From UBA4416 sp964541155 (GTDB lineage Bacteria > Bacteroidota > Bacteroidia > B-17B0 > Aurantibacillaceae), in NCBI GenBank assembly GCA_964541155.1, contig CAZIPC010000002.1, positions 1-64,000 on the forward strand: DNA of 64,000 nt. Reading direction: 5' to 3'. The notes beneath the pieces are model-generated. The model was given only the letters and a program-made list of their open reading frames with translations, was not told the DNA's origin and made no database searches. Each line of letters starts with the position of its first letter. Positions within the stretch are counted from its first letter, which is position 1. The position numbers and the translations under genes are program-made. Of the stretch, positions 45,026 through 52,915 are shown one piece after another.

Positions 45026-46090
45026 ATGACAAACGATATAGAAGAAGTTGAATCGGGCGAAGACGAGAAGGAACTCTACGAACATCATAACATTAAAGTA
45101 GAAAAAGGTCAGATTACGATGCGAATTGATAAATTTTTAATGATTCGCGTTCAAAATGCCACTCGAACCAAACTACAACAAGCCTGTGATGCAGAATGTA
45201 TTTTAGTGAATGGTAAACCTGTGAAATCAAGTTACAAAATTAAACCATTAGATGAAATCTCTATTTTAATGACTACTCCTCCAAGAGATGTAGAGGTTTT
45301 AGCAGAAGACATTCCTATTAATGTGGTATATGAAGATGACTATGTTTGTGTTGTAAATAAAGAACCAGGAATGGTAGTTCATCCTGCTTATGGCCATTAT
45401 ACTGGCACACTTGTAAATGCTTTAGCTTACAGATTCAAAAATTTACCAACTTCTAAAACTCAATTAACAGAAACATTATCTATTGATAGGCCAGGCTTGG
45501 TACATCGTATTGACAAAAATACTTCTGGAATAATAATTGTTGCAAAAACAGAATTAGCAATGACTAGGTTAGCCAAAGATTTTTTTGACAGAAATTTAGA
45601 TAGAAAATACATTGCAATTGTGTGGGGAGATGTTAAAGAAGACTCTGGAACAATTACTTGTAACGTAGCTCGCGATTTAAAAAACAGAAAAGTAATGGCC
45701 TGCTTCCCCAACAGTGATCATGGAAAGCATGCTATTACTCACTATAAAGTAATTGAACGCTTTGGATATGTAACTGTAGTAGAATGTAAATTAGAAACAG
45801 GAAGAACACATCAAATTAGAGTTCACATGAAGCATCTAGGGCATCCTTTATTTAATGATAACGAATATGGGGGTGATAGAATTTTAAAAGGATTATCGAG
45901 TAATAAATACAAGCAGTTTATAGAAAACTGTTTTGAGATTCTTCCTCGTCAGGCACTTCACGCAAAAACACTAGGAATTACGCATCCTATTACTAAACAA
46001 CCTATTTTTTTTGAAAGTGATTTACCTAATGATATGCAACAGGTAATTGAAAAATGGAGAAAATACTCTTATAAATTTGAAGAAGAATAA
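45026..46090 (+). CDS. rluD: RluD-type 23S rRNA pseudouridine synthase
   Basis: A 354-residue RluA-family enzyme. An S4 RNA-binding domain lies at about 30-90 (MRIDKFLMIRVQNATRTKLQQACDAECILVNGK) and the catalytic Asp163 is in the signature GLVHRIDKNTSGIIIVAK; ETGRTHQIRVHMKHLGHPL is the second conserved block. It would modify the helix 69 uridines of 23S rRNA as RluD does. It starts 1 bp after the T9SS gene stop, hence an operon with it and the PASTA gene. It ends 10 bp from the convergent TM2 gene. Confidence 0.93.
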   Translation: MTNDIEEVESGEDEKELYEHHNIKVEKGQITMRIDKFLMIRVQNATRTKLQQACDAECILVNGKPVKSSYKIKPLDEISILMTTPPRDVEVLAEDIPINVVYEDDYVCVVNKEPGMVVHPAYGHYTGTLVNALAYRFKNLPTSKTQLTETLSIDRPGLVHRIDKNTSGIIIVAKTELAMTRLAKDFFDRNLDRKYIAIVWGDVKEDSGTITCNVARDLKNRKVMACFPNSDHGKHAITHYKVIERFGYVTVVECKLETGRTHQIRVHMKHLGHPLFNDNEYGGDRILKGLSSNKYKQFIENCFEILPRQALHAKTLGITHPITKQPIFFESDLPNDMQQVIEKWRKYSYKFEEE

Positions 46091-46100
46091 TGAGGCTTAA

Positions 46101-46505
46101 TTACTTAATCCACATAAATACTTTACCATTGTTTTTAAAGTGCTCAAAATCTTTACTTGTAGTAATTGCAATAAAATCAATTAAAGGTAATATGCCAAAT
46201 ACTCCACCTATACTGGCAATGTAAACTACAGGAACGTGAGGGTGAGTTCCTAAATAAATTCTATGAAGCCCTACTATGCCAAACGGAAAGGGGAAAGCTA
46301 AAACAGCAGCAGTTATTTTTTTATTTAACTTGTGTTTTTTATGAAATAACTGAATAAGTGGATTTGGTTTTTTATAACTTATCACTATCTCTTCGTATGA
46401 AATAACTTGTGATGATTCATCTATATAAAACATTTTTTCCTTTGGATTATTAGAAAAAATACTGAACGACACCACAACAAATAGTATTAGTAAAAAACAT
46501 TTCAT
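46101..46505 (-). CDS. TM2-domain protein
   Basis: A 134-residue protein with signal peptide (MKCFLLILFVVVSFSIFS). The C-terminal half is a TM2 domain: two membrane helices around the polar stretch AFPFPFGIVGLHRIYLG (the GxHRFYLG-type motif) followed by YIASIGGVFGILPLIDFIAI. TM2 proteins are widespread and functionally unassigned in bacteria. It is the last gene of a four-gene leftward operon, 2 bp after the Sco-like gene. Confidence 0.85.
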   Translation of the reverse strand: MKCFLLILFVVVSFSIFSNNPKEKMFYIDESSQVISYEEIVISYKKPNPLIQLFHKKHKLNKKITAAVLAFPFPFGIVGLHRIYLGTHPHVPVVYIASIGGVFGILPLIDFIAITTSKDFEHFKNNGKVFMWIK

Positions 46506-46507
46506 AT

Positions 46508-47140
46508 TTATAGCTCCTCTTGTTTTAATAGTTTAATATCCGAAATTAATTTAACTACAGCAAGACTGTCTGTTCCATCATACATGCCTCTTATTCTTTT
46601 TTTAGCATCAACTAAAATGAGTAATTCACTGTGCAAAAATCCTTCTGCAGTGCCATCGTCTTCTAAAGCATTTATTAAATAACTGAATTTAGCCATATCA
46701 TAAATTTGTTTTTTATTTCCAGTTAAAAAATGCCATTTGTTTTTAATGGCGCCATAACTTTGGGCATATCCATTTAAAACCTCTACCGAATCATGTAACG
46801 GATTAACCGTATGCGATAAAATTAAAATAGCTGTATCATTTTTAAATGCATTTTGAACATTCACTAAATGTGAACTCATTTTAGGACAAATACTTTGACA
46901 AGTAGCAAAGAAAAAATCAGCTACAAAAATCTTATGATTAATTGTTTTATCTGAAACACTATCATGATATTGGTTTATAAAAGAAAAAGGTTGAATAGTA
47001 TGATATATAGTATCCTGTCCTTCTGCTCCAGCTAATTTTTTTTCTCCAATAATTGGCAATAAACTGTTTTTTGTTTCCGAGTTTTTTGTTTTACATCCAA
47101 TTAAAAATAAAACAAACCCTATTAGTACCGCTATTTTCAT
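46508..47140 (-). CDS. SCO1/SenC-family lipoprotein (copper/cytochrome oxidase assembly)
   Basis: A 210-residue thioredoxin-fold Sco protein with a lipobox (FLIGC, Cys16). The copper/redox ligands are intact: Cys81 and Cys85 in ATCQSICPKM and His170 in GFLHSELLILVD. IYHTIQPFSFINQYHDSV is the usual family opening. Sco proteins metallate or reduce the CuA site of cytochrome c oxidase. No oxidase genes are in the window. It directly follows (0 bp) a second Sco-like gene that lacks these ligands. Confidence 0.92.
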   Translation of the reverse strand: MKIAVLIGFVLFLIGCKTKNSETKNSLLPIIGEKKLAGAEGQDTIYHTIQPFSFINQYHDSVSDKTINHKIFVADFFFATCQSICPKMSSHLVNVQNAFKNDTAILILSHTVNPLHDSVEVLNGYAQSYGAIKNKWHFLTGNKKQIYDMAKFSYLINALEDDGTAEGFLHSELLILVDAKKRIRGMYDGTDSLAVVKLISDIKLLKQEEL

Positions 47141-47809
47141 TTATTTACTTTCTATTTTATTTGCACTTATCATTTGTTCTTTTTCTTCTTTTAATCGCAA
47201 GTGTTGATATTCCTCTGTTAATCTTTTTATTTCAGAAATATATCTAGCATCGTAATATCCTCTGATATTTCTTTTTTTATCTACCAATACAAAAAAACTA
47301 TAGTCAACATAAATAGGTTTTTCTTTAAAATAAACCTTATTTAAACTATCAAAAGAGGCTGTATTCCAGTATAGTGTTAATATATTATTATTACTTACAG
47401 ATAATTGTTCCATTTCTCTTAAACAAGATGTGTCTTTAGAATTATTGCAAGGTGTAACAATAACAAAAGGGATTAACTTTATTTTATCTTTTTTGTATTG
47501 CACGTATTCTGATAGTCCAGCTAAACGATAATTATCTTTATTGTAGCTATGCTTAATAAAACTCACAACAAATAAAGGATATTTCACGGTATCCATATAA
47601 AATGTAGTTAAAGTGATTGAAGTATCTCTTATGTTGGGTAACTGCTTAAATATTCCATCAACTTTATAGAATATAGTATCATTCAACACTGTTTTTTTTG
47701 GCCCATAATGAGGCAGTTTTCTTGAGTTAATGGTAGTAAACTCAAGAATAATTTTAAATAAAGCCGGAAGTAGTAAAATGACGAAAAAAAGTAATTTTTT
47801 ATTTTTCAT
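47141..47809 (-). CDS. Degenerate Sco-like membrane protein lacking CxxxC and His
   Basis: A 222-residue protein with an N-terminal membrane anchor (LLFFVILLLPALFKIILEF). From residue 31 it reads like a Sco protein (KLPHYGPKK, NDTIFYKVDGIFKQLP, and at the end FFVLVDKKRNIRGYYD against ELLILVDAKKRIRGMYD in its neighbour). At the CxxxC position it has VVSFIKHSY with no cysteine, and the ligand histidine is replaced by Tyr170. Its only cysteines (121 and 129) are elsewhere. It abuts the intact Sco gene, so a partner or regulatory role is inferred. Confidence 0.7.
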   Translation of the reverse strand: MKNKKLLFFVILLLPALFKIILEFTTINSRKLPHYGPKKTVLNDTIFYKVDGIFKQLPNIRDTSITLTTFYMDTVKYPLFVVSFIKHSYNKDNYRLAGLSEYVQYKKDKIKLIPFVIVTPCNNSKDTSCLREMEQLSVSNNNILTLYWNTASFDSLNKVYFKEKPIYVDYSFFVLVDKKRNIRGYYDARYISEIKRLTEEYQHLRLKEEKEQMISANKIESK

Positions 47810-47824
47810 AACAAGTATATAAAT

Positions 47825-48259
47825 TTAAAACTCTCGGTTATCTAGGCTATTATTAATTTTTTGAATTAATGCGTCTATAAATTTTTGTTTGTGGGCTGCC
47901 TTCATTCCAATTAATGGAATACGAGCCAAATCATCATCATTATAAACTAAATATACAAACCACGAAGAATGTGTTTTAATGGCTTTGGCATCTAGGTAAT
48001 AAAATTCTCTGTTATACAATAACGATTGTTTTATTTCAAATCTATTTTCATAAATAACTGCATGAGGATTTACAATTAACCACAATGCCTGTAAAGTTAT
48101 TGTTAATCCAGGTATTGCAACCGTTGAGCCCCATGGATTAACATCAATAAGCATTTTAATACTTAACCAATCTATTAATAAAGCAATTACTGCCACTATT
48201 ATTACAAGTAACCTATTACGTTCATAATATTCTTTAAATTCTTCGTTTTTGTTTTTCAC
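47825..48259 (-). CDS. Small membrane protein with PH-like soluble domain, function unknown
   Basis: A 144-residue protein with two membrane helices (LLVIIVAVIALLIDWLSIKML and a shorter one near ITLQALWLIV), then a soluble part (NRFEIKQSLLYNREFYYLDAKAIKTHSSWFVYLVYNDDD...) that looks like a bacterial PH-type domain. No signal peptide and no known motif. First gene of the operon with the two Sco-like proteins and the TM2 protein, 15 bp before the degenerate Sco gene. I do not recognise a named family. Confidence 0.7.
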   Translation of the reverse strand: MKNKNEEFKEYYERNRLLVIIVAVIALLIDWLSIKMLIDVNPWGSTVAIPGLTITLQALWLIVNPHAVIYENRFEIKQSLLYNREFYYLDAKAIKTHSSWFVYLVYNDDDLARIPLIGMKAAHKQKFIDALIQKINNSLDNREF

Positions 48260-48342
48260 AAAGCAAAGTTAAAAATTAAACTACTTTAACTTTTGTTTAT
48301 TAGATATATTTTTTAAAATTGTAGTATACGAATTATAATTTA

Positions 48343-48373
48343 TTGTAACGTTTTGTAAACTATGACGTTACAA
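48343..48373. promoter_or_regulatory. Inverted repeat upstream of mltD, candidate operator
   Basis: TTGTAACGT (48343-48351) and ACGTTACAA (48365-48373) are perfect 9-bp inverted arms with a 13-bp spacer, ending 15 bp before the mltD ATG. The geometry suits a dimeric regulator or an mRNA leader hairpin. Regulator unknown. Confidence 0.45.
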
Positions 48374-48388
48374 CTTTAAAAAAACACC

Positions 48389-49903
48389 ATGCTAACTACA
48401 CTAAAATATACATTTAAAAAAGCGCTATTATTATCTGCTTTAGCCTCAGTTAATGTGTTTGCTCAAAACACACTTACTATTACAGATAATCCTGTTGCTG
48501 CCATGTTAGATAGTTTAGCAAACCAAAAAGTAATAGAAAAAGCTTTATTAAAACCTGTATATCCAAAAGTAAACAAATATAAATACGCTATTGATAGCGT
48601 GCCTCGTTTTGAGGATTTTGTATATGAAAGTCGTTTAGCTAAGTTAGATGCTAATTCTCCTTTTGATTTAGTATATAACCCACATGTAAAAGGGTTTATT
48701 GAATTATATGCAGTAAGAAAAAGAGAACTTGTTAGCAGAATGATGGGACTGTCTCAATTGTATTATCCTATGTTTGAAGAAGTTTTTGATAAACATAATA
48801 TTCCTTTAGAGTTAAAACATTTAGCGGTTATTGAATCAGCTTTAAACCCTAATGCCAGATCGAGATGTGGTGCTACTGGATTATGGCAATTTATGTATCC
48901 TACCGGAAAAATGTATGGTTTAAATGTAAACTCATATATTGACGAACGTTCAGATGTATACAAAGCTACAGAAGCCGCTGCAGAATATTTAAAAAGTTTA
49001 TATACAATGTTTGGTGATTGGCAAATGGTTTTAGCAGCCTATAATGCGGGCCCAGGAACAATAAGCAAAGCCATCCGCAGAAGTGGTGGTAAAAAAACAT
49101 ATTGGGAAATTCGCCCATATTTACCAACAGAAACCCAAGCTTATGTTCCGGCTTTTATTGCCGCTAATTATGTAATGAACTATCCTACAGAACATAATAT
49201 TTACGCCTCAACACCTCGAAAAACATACTTTGAAGTTGATACCGCTGTAGTTAAAGAATCTATGACATTTAATCAAATTTCGTCTGCACTTGATATTTCT
49301 GTTGAAGAAATTGCCTACTTTAATCCTCAGTATCGTAAAAGCGAAATTCCCGCAGGTGGAAATTTTTTAACTCTTCCAAAAGCTAAAATTGGTACTTTTT
49401 TATCTAACGAAACTGAAATTTATGCTGCTATTAAATCTCAAAAATTAGTAGCTTCCGAGAGTACTGTAGCAATAAAAGAAATTCAAAAAACACATACTGT
49501 TAAAAGTGGCGAAAAATTAAGTAGTATTGCTCGTAAATATGGGGTTACTGTTGCTGACTTAAAATCATGGAATTACATTGGAAAACGAGGACTTAAAAAT
49601 GGTAAAAAACTAATCGTTTATATTAAGCAAGATGTGATAAGCCCTAAACCAATAAGCAATGCCATTGAACCTAATAAAGAACCGCAAACAAATGTTGCTG
49701 TTAATCAAAAAACAGATTCAACTATAAAATTAGCAGAAAGCAATAATGCCTCAACTGTTAAAATTCATAAAGTAAAAAAAGGAGAAACACTTTATGGAAT
49801 TTCTAAAAAATATGGTATTAGCGTAGATAAAATAATTGAGATGAATGGATTAAAGAAAAAGCCGCAATTATTATTAGGACAAAAAATTAAATTAGTTTCT
49901 TAA
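48389..49903 (+). CDS. mltD: MltD-like membrane-bound lytic transglycosylase with LysM domains
   Basis: A 504-residue protein with signal peptide (ALLLSALASVNVFAQ). The SLT domain spans about 110-270 with catalytic Glu149 in LAVIESALNPNARSRCGATGLWQFM and the AAYNAGPGTISKAI motif. Two clear LysM domains follow (HTVKSGEKLSSIARKYGVTV and HKVKKGETLYGISKKYGISV) and a degenerate one precedes them (MTFNQISSALDISVEEIAYFNP). It cleaves peptidoglycan glycan strands in the periplasm. A 9-bp inverted repeat lies upstream and a terminator downstream. Confidence 0.9.
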   Translation: MLTTLKYTFKKALLLSALASVNVFAQNTLTITDNPVAAMLDSLANQKVIEKALLKPVYPKVNKYKYAIDSVPRFEDFVYESRLAKLDANSPFDLVYNPHVKGFIELYAVRKRELVSRMMGLSQLYYPMFEEVFDKHNIPLELKHLAVIESALNPNARSRCGATGLWQFMYPTGKMYGLNVNSYIDERSDVYKATEAAAEYLKSLYTMFGDWQMVLAAYNAGPGTISKAIRRSGGKKTYWEIRPYLPTETQAYVPAFIAANYVMNYPTEHNIYASTPRKTYFEVDTAVVKESMTFNQISSALDISVEEIAYFNPQYRKSEIPAGGNFLTLPKAKIGTFLSNETEIYAAIKSQKLVASESTVAIKEIQKTHTVKSGEKLSSIARKYGVTVADLKSWNYIGKRGLKNGKKLIVYIKQDVISPKPISNAIEPNKEPQTNVAVNQKTDSTIKLAESNNASTVKIHKVKKGETLYGISKKYGISVDKIIEMNGLKKKPQLLLGQKIKLVS

Positions 49904-49905
49904 TT

Positions 49906-49937
49906 AAAAAACCTCTGAATTCTCTCAGAGGTTTTTT
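49906..49937. terminator. Bidirectional terminator between mltD and yraN
   Basis: AAAAAACCTCTGA (49906-49918) pairs perfectly with TCAGAGGTTTTTT (49925-49937), 6-nt loop. It separates two convergent genes. Confidence 0.9.
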
Positions 49938-49942
49938 ATTAT

Positions 49943-50305
49943 TTATATTGTTGGGTAGAAAGCGTTTTGAATATGATTGATGCTGCGTTCGTATTGATTA
50001 TGAATTATAGAAATAACATCAAACCTTGTATCCGTAGATATATCATTTTCTTTAATAAAAAAGTCAGCCGCTTTAATTAATTTTTTTTGTTTAGATTTTG
50101 TTACAAATTCTTCTGGCGTGCCAAACAACTGGCTTGTTCTTAATTTAACTTCTACGATTACTAACGTATTGTTTACTGTAGCAATAATATCAATTTCTAA
50201 ATGTTTGTGCCGCCAATTTTTTGCAATTATTTTGTAGCCACTATTTATAAGATAGGCAGTAGCAATATCTTCTCCATCATTTCCTTTTTGGGTATTATTT
50301 GTCAT
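49943..50305 (-). CDS. YraN/UPF0102-family endonuclease-like protein
   Basis: A 120-residue protein of the usual YraN size. GNDGEDIATAYLINSGYKIIAKNWR, EIDIIA and VIVEVKLR reproduce the restriction-endonuclease-like core (E...D...ExK), and FDVISI is the later conserved strand. YraN proteins resemble Holliday-junction resolvase folds but have no established substrate. It lies alone between convergent mltD and the M20 amidohydrolase, 67 bp after the latter. Confidence 0.9.
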   Translation of the reverse strand: MTNNTQKGNDGEDIATAYLINSGYKIIAKNWRHKHLEIDIIATVNNTLVIVEVKLRTSQLFGTPEEFVTKSKQKKLIKAADFFIKENDISTDTRFDVISIIHNQYERSINHIQNAFYPTI

Positions 50306-50372
50306 GATTTTTTTATTTATAAATCATATTATAATAATCATGCCAAAAATTAATTATTGTTTTAAGGGGCTG

Positions 50373-51578
50373 TTATTTATGATTCATGACAATCCATGCC
50401 ATTAATCCTGATGAGATTTCAAGTGCGTATTCATCAATATCAAAAGTAGGCGTGTGAACACCAGAGACAATACCTTTTTCTTTATTGCCTGTTCCTAATC
50501 GATAAAAACAACTTGGTACTTTTTGTGTGATGTATGCAAAATCTTCTGCTGTTAATCTTAAAGGTAATTCCTCTACATTTTTTTCTCCTAAATACTCAAT
50601 AGCGCTTTCTTTACAATTTTTAGTTGTTATTTTGTCGTTTACTAAAAAAGGGTATCCATTGATAATGTTTACATCTGCTGAAGAATTATAATTACGAGAT
50701 ACTACATGGCTAATTTCTTTGATTTTTTGTTTCACTTCCTCTCTCCATGTCTCATCCATGGTTCTAAAGGTGCCGGCTAAATATACAGTTTCAGGAATAA
50801 CATTGGTTGCACCTTTTCCTTCAATTTTTCCAAAAGCTACTACTGTGGGAATATTATTAGTGGTAGATCTTGAAACACCTTCTTTATCAATAATACAAGG
50901 AAACTGCTTTTCTATTTCAGTAATAATATGTGCTGCAACTACCAATGGATTGTTATATTCTTTTGGCATTGCAGCATGTCCTCCTTTTCCTGTAATAGTA
51001 ATATGTATTTCATCAGTACTTGCCATATACATTCCTTCTCTAAATCCAACCTTTCCTACTTCCATACTTGGAAATACATGTTGTGCAATAGCGAAATCAA
51101 CCTTAGGATTTTCTAAAATCCCTTCCTCTATCATTAATGATGCGCCTCCTGGCAATACTTCTTCTCCGGGTTGAAATATAATTTTTACTGTTCCTTGTAA
51201 TTTATTTTTTAATTGTTGTAAAATTATGGTAGTTCCTAAAACCGATGCCGTATGAGCATCATGGCCACAAGCATGCATAATACCATTATTTTGAGATTTA
51301 TACTCCGAATCATTTTTTTCTTGAATCGGCAGTGCGTCTAAATCTGCTCGTAATAAAATAGTTTTTAATGCCGGATTATTCCCTTCTATAATAGCAACTA
51401 CTCCTGTTTTTACTATCCCTTTTTTGTAAGTAATACCATATTTATCTAATACAGAACAAATGTATTCTGAGGTTTTGAATTCTTGAAATGATAATTCTGG
51501 ATTCTGATGCAGATGTCTTCTAAAATAAACTATTTCCGAAAAATATTGCTTTGCTAATTGCTTTATTGTATTAATCAT
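50373..51578 (-). CDS. M20D-family amidohydrolase (N-acyl-amino-acid/hippurate hydrolase type)
   Basis: A 401-residue metallopeptidase. The conserved metal sites are visible: LRADLDALP (about 76-84), MHACGHDAHTAS (Cys104, His106), FQPGEEVLPGGA (Glu139-Glu140), AQHVFPSMEVG and the late VHTPTFDIDE. The MHACGHD motif with a catalytic cysteine is that of IAA-amino acid hydrolase/hippurate hydrolase rather than dipeptidases. It cleaves N-acyl amino acids in the cytoplasm. It may follow the DUF4296 gene, 15 bp upstream, in one operon. Confidence 0.92.
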   Translation of the reverse strand: MINTIKQLAKQYFSEIVYFRRHLHQNPELSFQEFKTSEYICSVLDKYGITYKKGIVKTGVVAIIEGNNPALKTILLRADLDALPIQEKNDSEYKSQNNGIMHACGHDAHTASVLGTTIILQQLKNKLQGTVKIIFQPGEEVLPGGASLMIEEGILENPKVDFAIAQHVFPSMEVGKVGFREGMYMASTDEIHITITGKGGHAAMPKEYNNPLVVAAHIITEIEKQFPCIIDKEGVSRSTTNNIPTVVAFGKIEGKGATNVIPETVYLAGTFRTMDETWREEVKQKIKEISHVVSRNYNSSADVNIINGYPFLVNDKITTKNCKESAIEYLGEKNVEELPLRLTAEDFAYITQKVPSCFYRLGTGNKEKGIVSGVHTPTFDIDEYALEISSGLMAWIVMNHK

Positions 51579-51593
51579 AGAAATAAAAATAGT

Positions 51594-51968
51594 TTAATCT
51601 AACTTACCTTTTGCTTGTATAACACTTAATTTATCTAGCACTTTATCATATATTATTTTTAATTTTTTTGGATGCTTAGAGTAATATGTAATAGATGAAT
51701 CAAAAGTAGATTTTTTAATTTGATTATCTTTTATTGGATTAAATTGATAAACCGAATCATATTTTTCTCCTGTTGCATTTTTAATATTAATACTTGATGC
51801 TCCTTCTGCTAAATAGGCATCTGTTAAAACTTGTATCATTTGTTCTTCAGTTAAAACGTTTGAAGGAGGAGCTTCATTGTTTTCATTATTTGTAGAACAT
51901 GAAGCAAAAAAACTAAATAAAAGCGCTACCTTAATTAGATTTGTATGCAGTAAATGAGAAATTAACAC
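51594..51968 (-). CDS. DUF4296-type lipoprotein
   Basis: A small lipoprotein. The frame is open to ATG at 52016 and has another ATG at 51995, but both overlap the MerR gene by more than 60 bp. A GTG at 51968 gives a 24-residue signal ending LLFSFFASC, the best lipobox spacing, so I use it; the start is uncertain. The mature part (LTEEQMIQVLTDAYLAEGASS, FDSSITYYSKHPKKLKIIYDKVLDKL) matches DUF4296, a Bacteroidota family of unknown function. Its 5' end overlaps the MerR-B12 gene. Confidence 0.8.
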   Translation of the reverse strand: MLISHLLHTNLIKVALLFSFFASCSTNNENNEAPPSNVLTEEQMIQVLTDAYLAEGASSINIKNATGEKYDSVYQFNPIKDNQIKKSTFDSSITYYSKHPKKLKIIYDKVLDKLSVIQAKGKLD

Positions 51969-52851
51969 TATGTAAAACTTTTTTAAATTGCTCATGAGAT
52001 TCAAATAAAATAACATTTTTTGGCAGTTTTATTTTTTCCTTTTCATCAAAAAATACTCTTCCTGACACCATAATTTGAGAATTTTTAAATGAATTTGCTA
52101 AATTATTTAAATATTCTTGAGTTGTTACTCCCTCCATACGATGCGTAAAAACAGTTACAACAACGTCTGCAGGAACAACTCCTGATACAGATACAATATC
52201 TTCAAAAGGAACTGACTGACCCAAATATAAGCATTTATGTCCTTTAGATTTTATTAAAAAATGACAATATAATAATCCAAGTTCATGCAGCTCATTAGAA
52301 GGAAGATATAATAAAAATGTTTTTGGATTTGCCAATGGTTCAGGAAATAAACCGTCAATTCCTACAATAATTTTTTGGCGTATTAAATGAGAAATAAAAT
52401 GTTCTTGCGCTGGATTTACCAAGCCTACTTGCCACATATTTCCAATTTGTCTCATAAAAGGAAATAAAATTTTTTCAATTGTGCTTTCAAATCCAAAATG
52501 AATTATACAGTTTGAGATTATTTTCTCAAATTTAGCTTCATTCATTTCCATCATACACATTACCAAATTATCTATTTGATCGCTTTCTTTTGAAAAATTA
52601 TTTAAAATGTACTGTGCTTGTTTTATTATTTCATCGTCTGGTAGTTTTGCAATTTTAGATATTTTGTATCCATTATTATTTAATAAAGAAATATTTAAAA
52701 TTCTTTTTAAGTCTTCTGAAGTATAATACCGAATATTAGTTTCTGTACGTAATGGTTTTAATATACCATATCGCTGTTCCCATATTCGTAATGTATGGGC
52801 TTTTATACCAGAAAGTCTTTCTAAATCTTTTATAACATATTGATTAGGCAT
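51931..52851 (-). CDS. MerR-family regulator with cobalamin-binding domain (CarH/LitR-like)
   Basis: A 306-residue protein. Residues 4-72 are a MerR winged helix (YVIKDLERLSGIKAHTLRIWEQRYGILKPLR...IRYYTSEDLKRI). Residues about 90-165 form the helical cap with the Wx9EH motif (Trp140, Glu150, His151), and the B12-binding fold follows with ELHELG (187-192), His189 being the expected lower cobalt ligand. In CarH the residue after Trp is the upper axial His that makes the protein a light sensor; here it is Gln141. B12-dependent gene control is therefore likely, light control uncertain. No carotenoid or photolyase genes lie nearby. It overlaps the DUF4296 gene. Confidence 0.87.
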   Translation of the reverse strand: MPNQYVIKDLERLSGIKAHTLRIWEQRYGILKPLRTETNIRYYTSEDLKRILNISLLNNNGYKISKIAKLPDDEIIKQAQYILNNFSKESDQIDNLVMCMMEMNEAKFEKIISNCIIHFGFESTIEKILFPFMRQIGNMWQVGLVNPAQEHFISHLIRQKIIVGIDGLFPEPLANPKTFLLYLPSNELHELGLLYCHFLIKSKGHKCLYLGQSVPFEDIVSVSGVVPADVVVTVFTHRMEGVTTQEYLNNLANSFKNSQIMVSGRVFFDEKEKIKLPKNVILFESHEQFKKVLHSVNFSFTAYKSN

Positions 52852-52869
52852 AACTACTTTTTATACATT

Positions 52870-52892
52870 AACAAAATTAATACTATTTTGTT
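52870..52892 (-). promoter_or_regulatory. Promoter box and inverted repeat upstream of the MerR-B12 gene
   Basis: On the minus strand TAATTTTG (52879-52872) matches the TAnnTTTG box, 21 bp before the ATG. It is embedded in an inverted repeat, AACAAAAT (52870-52877) and ATTTTGTT (52885-52892), 7-bp spacer. A regulator bound here would block its own promoter. No -33 TTG is evident. Confidence 0.4.
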
Positions 52893-52915
52893 TAACGTAA
52901 GTGTATTTAAATGAG

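Noticed and set aside
50719..51174. Rightward 151-codon ORF opposite the M20 amidohydrolase
   Set aside because: Antisense to a gene with all catalytic motifs; no recognisable domain or start signal.
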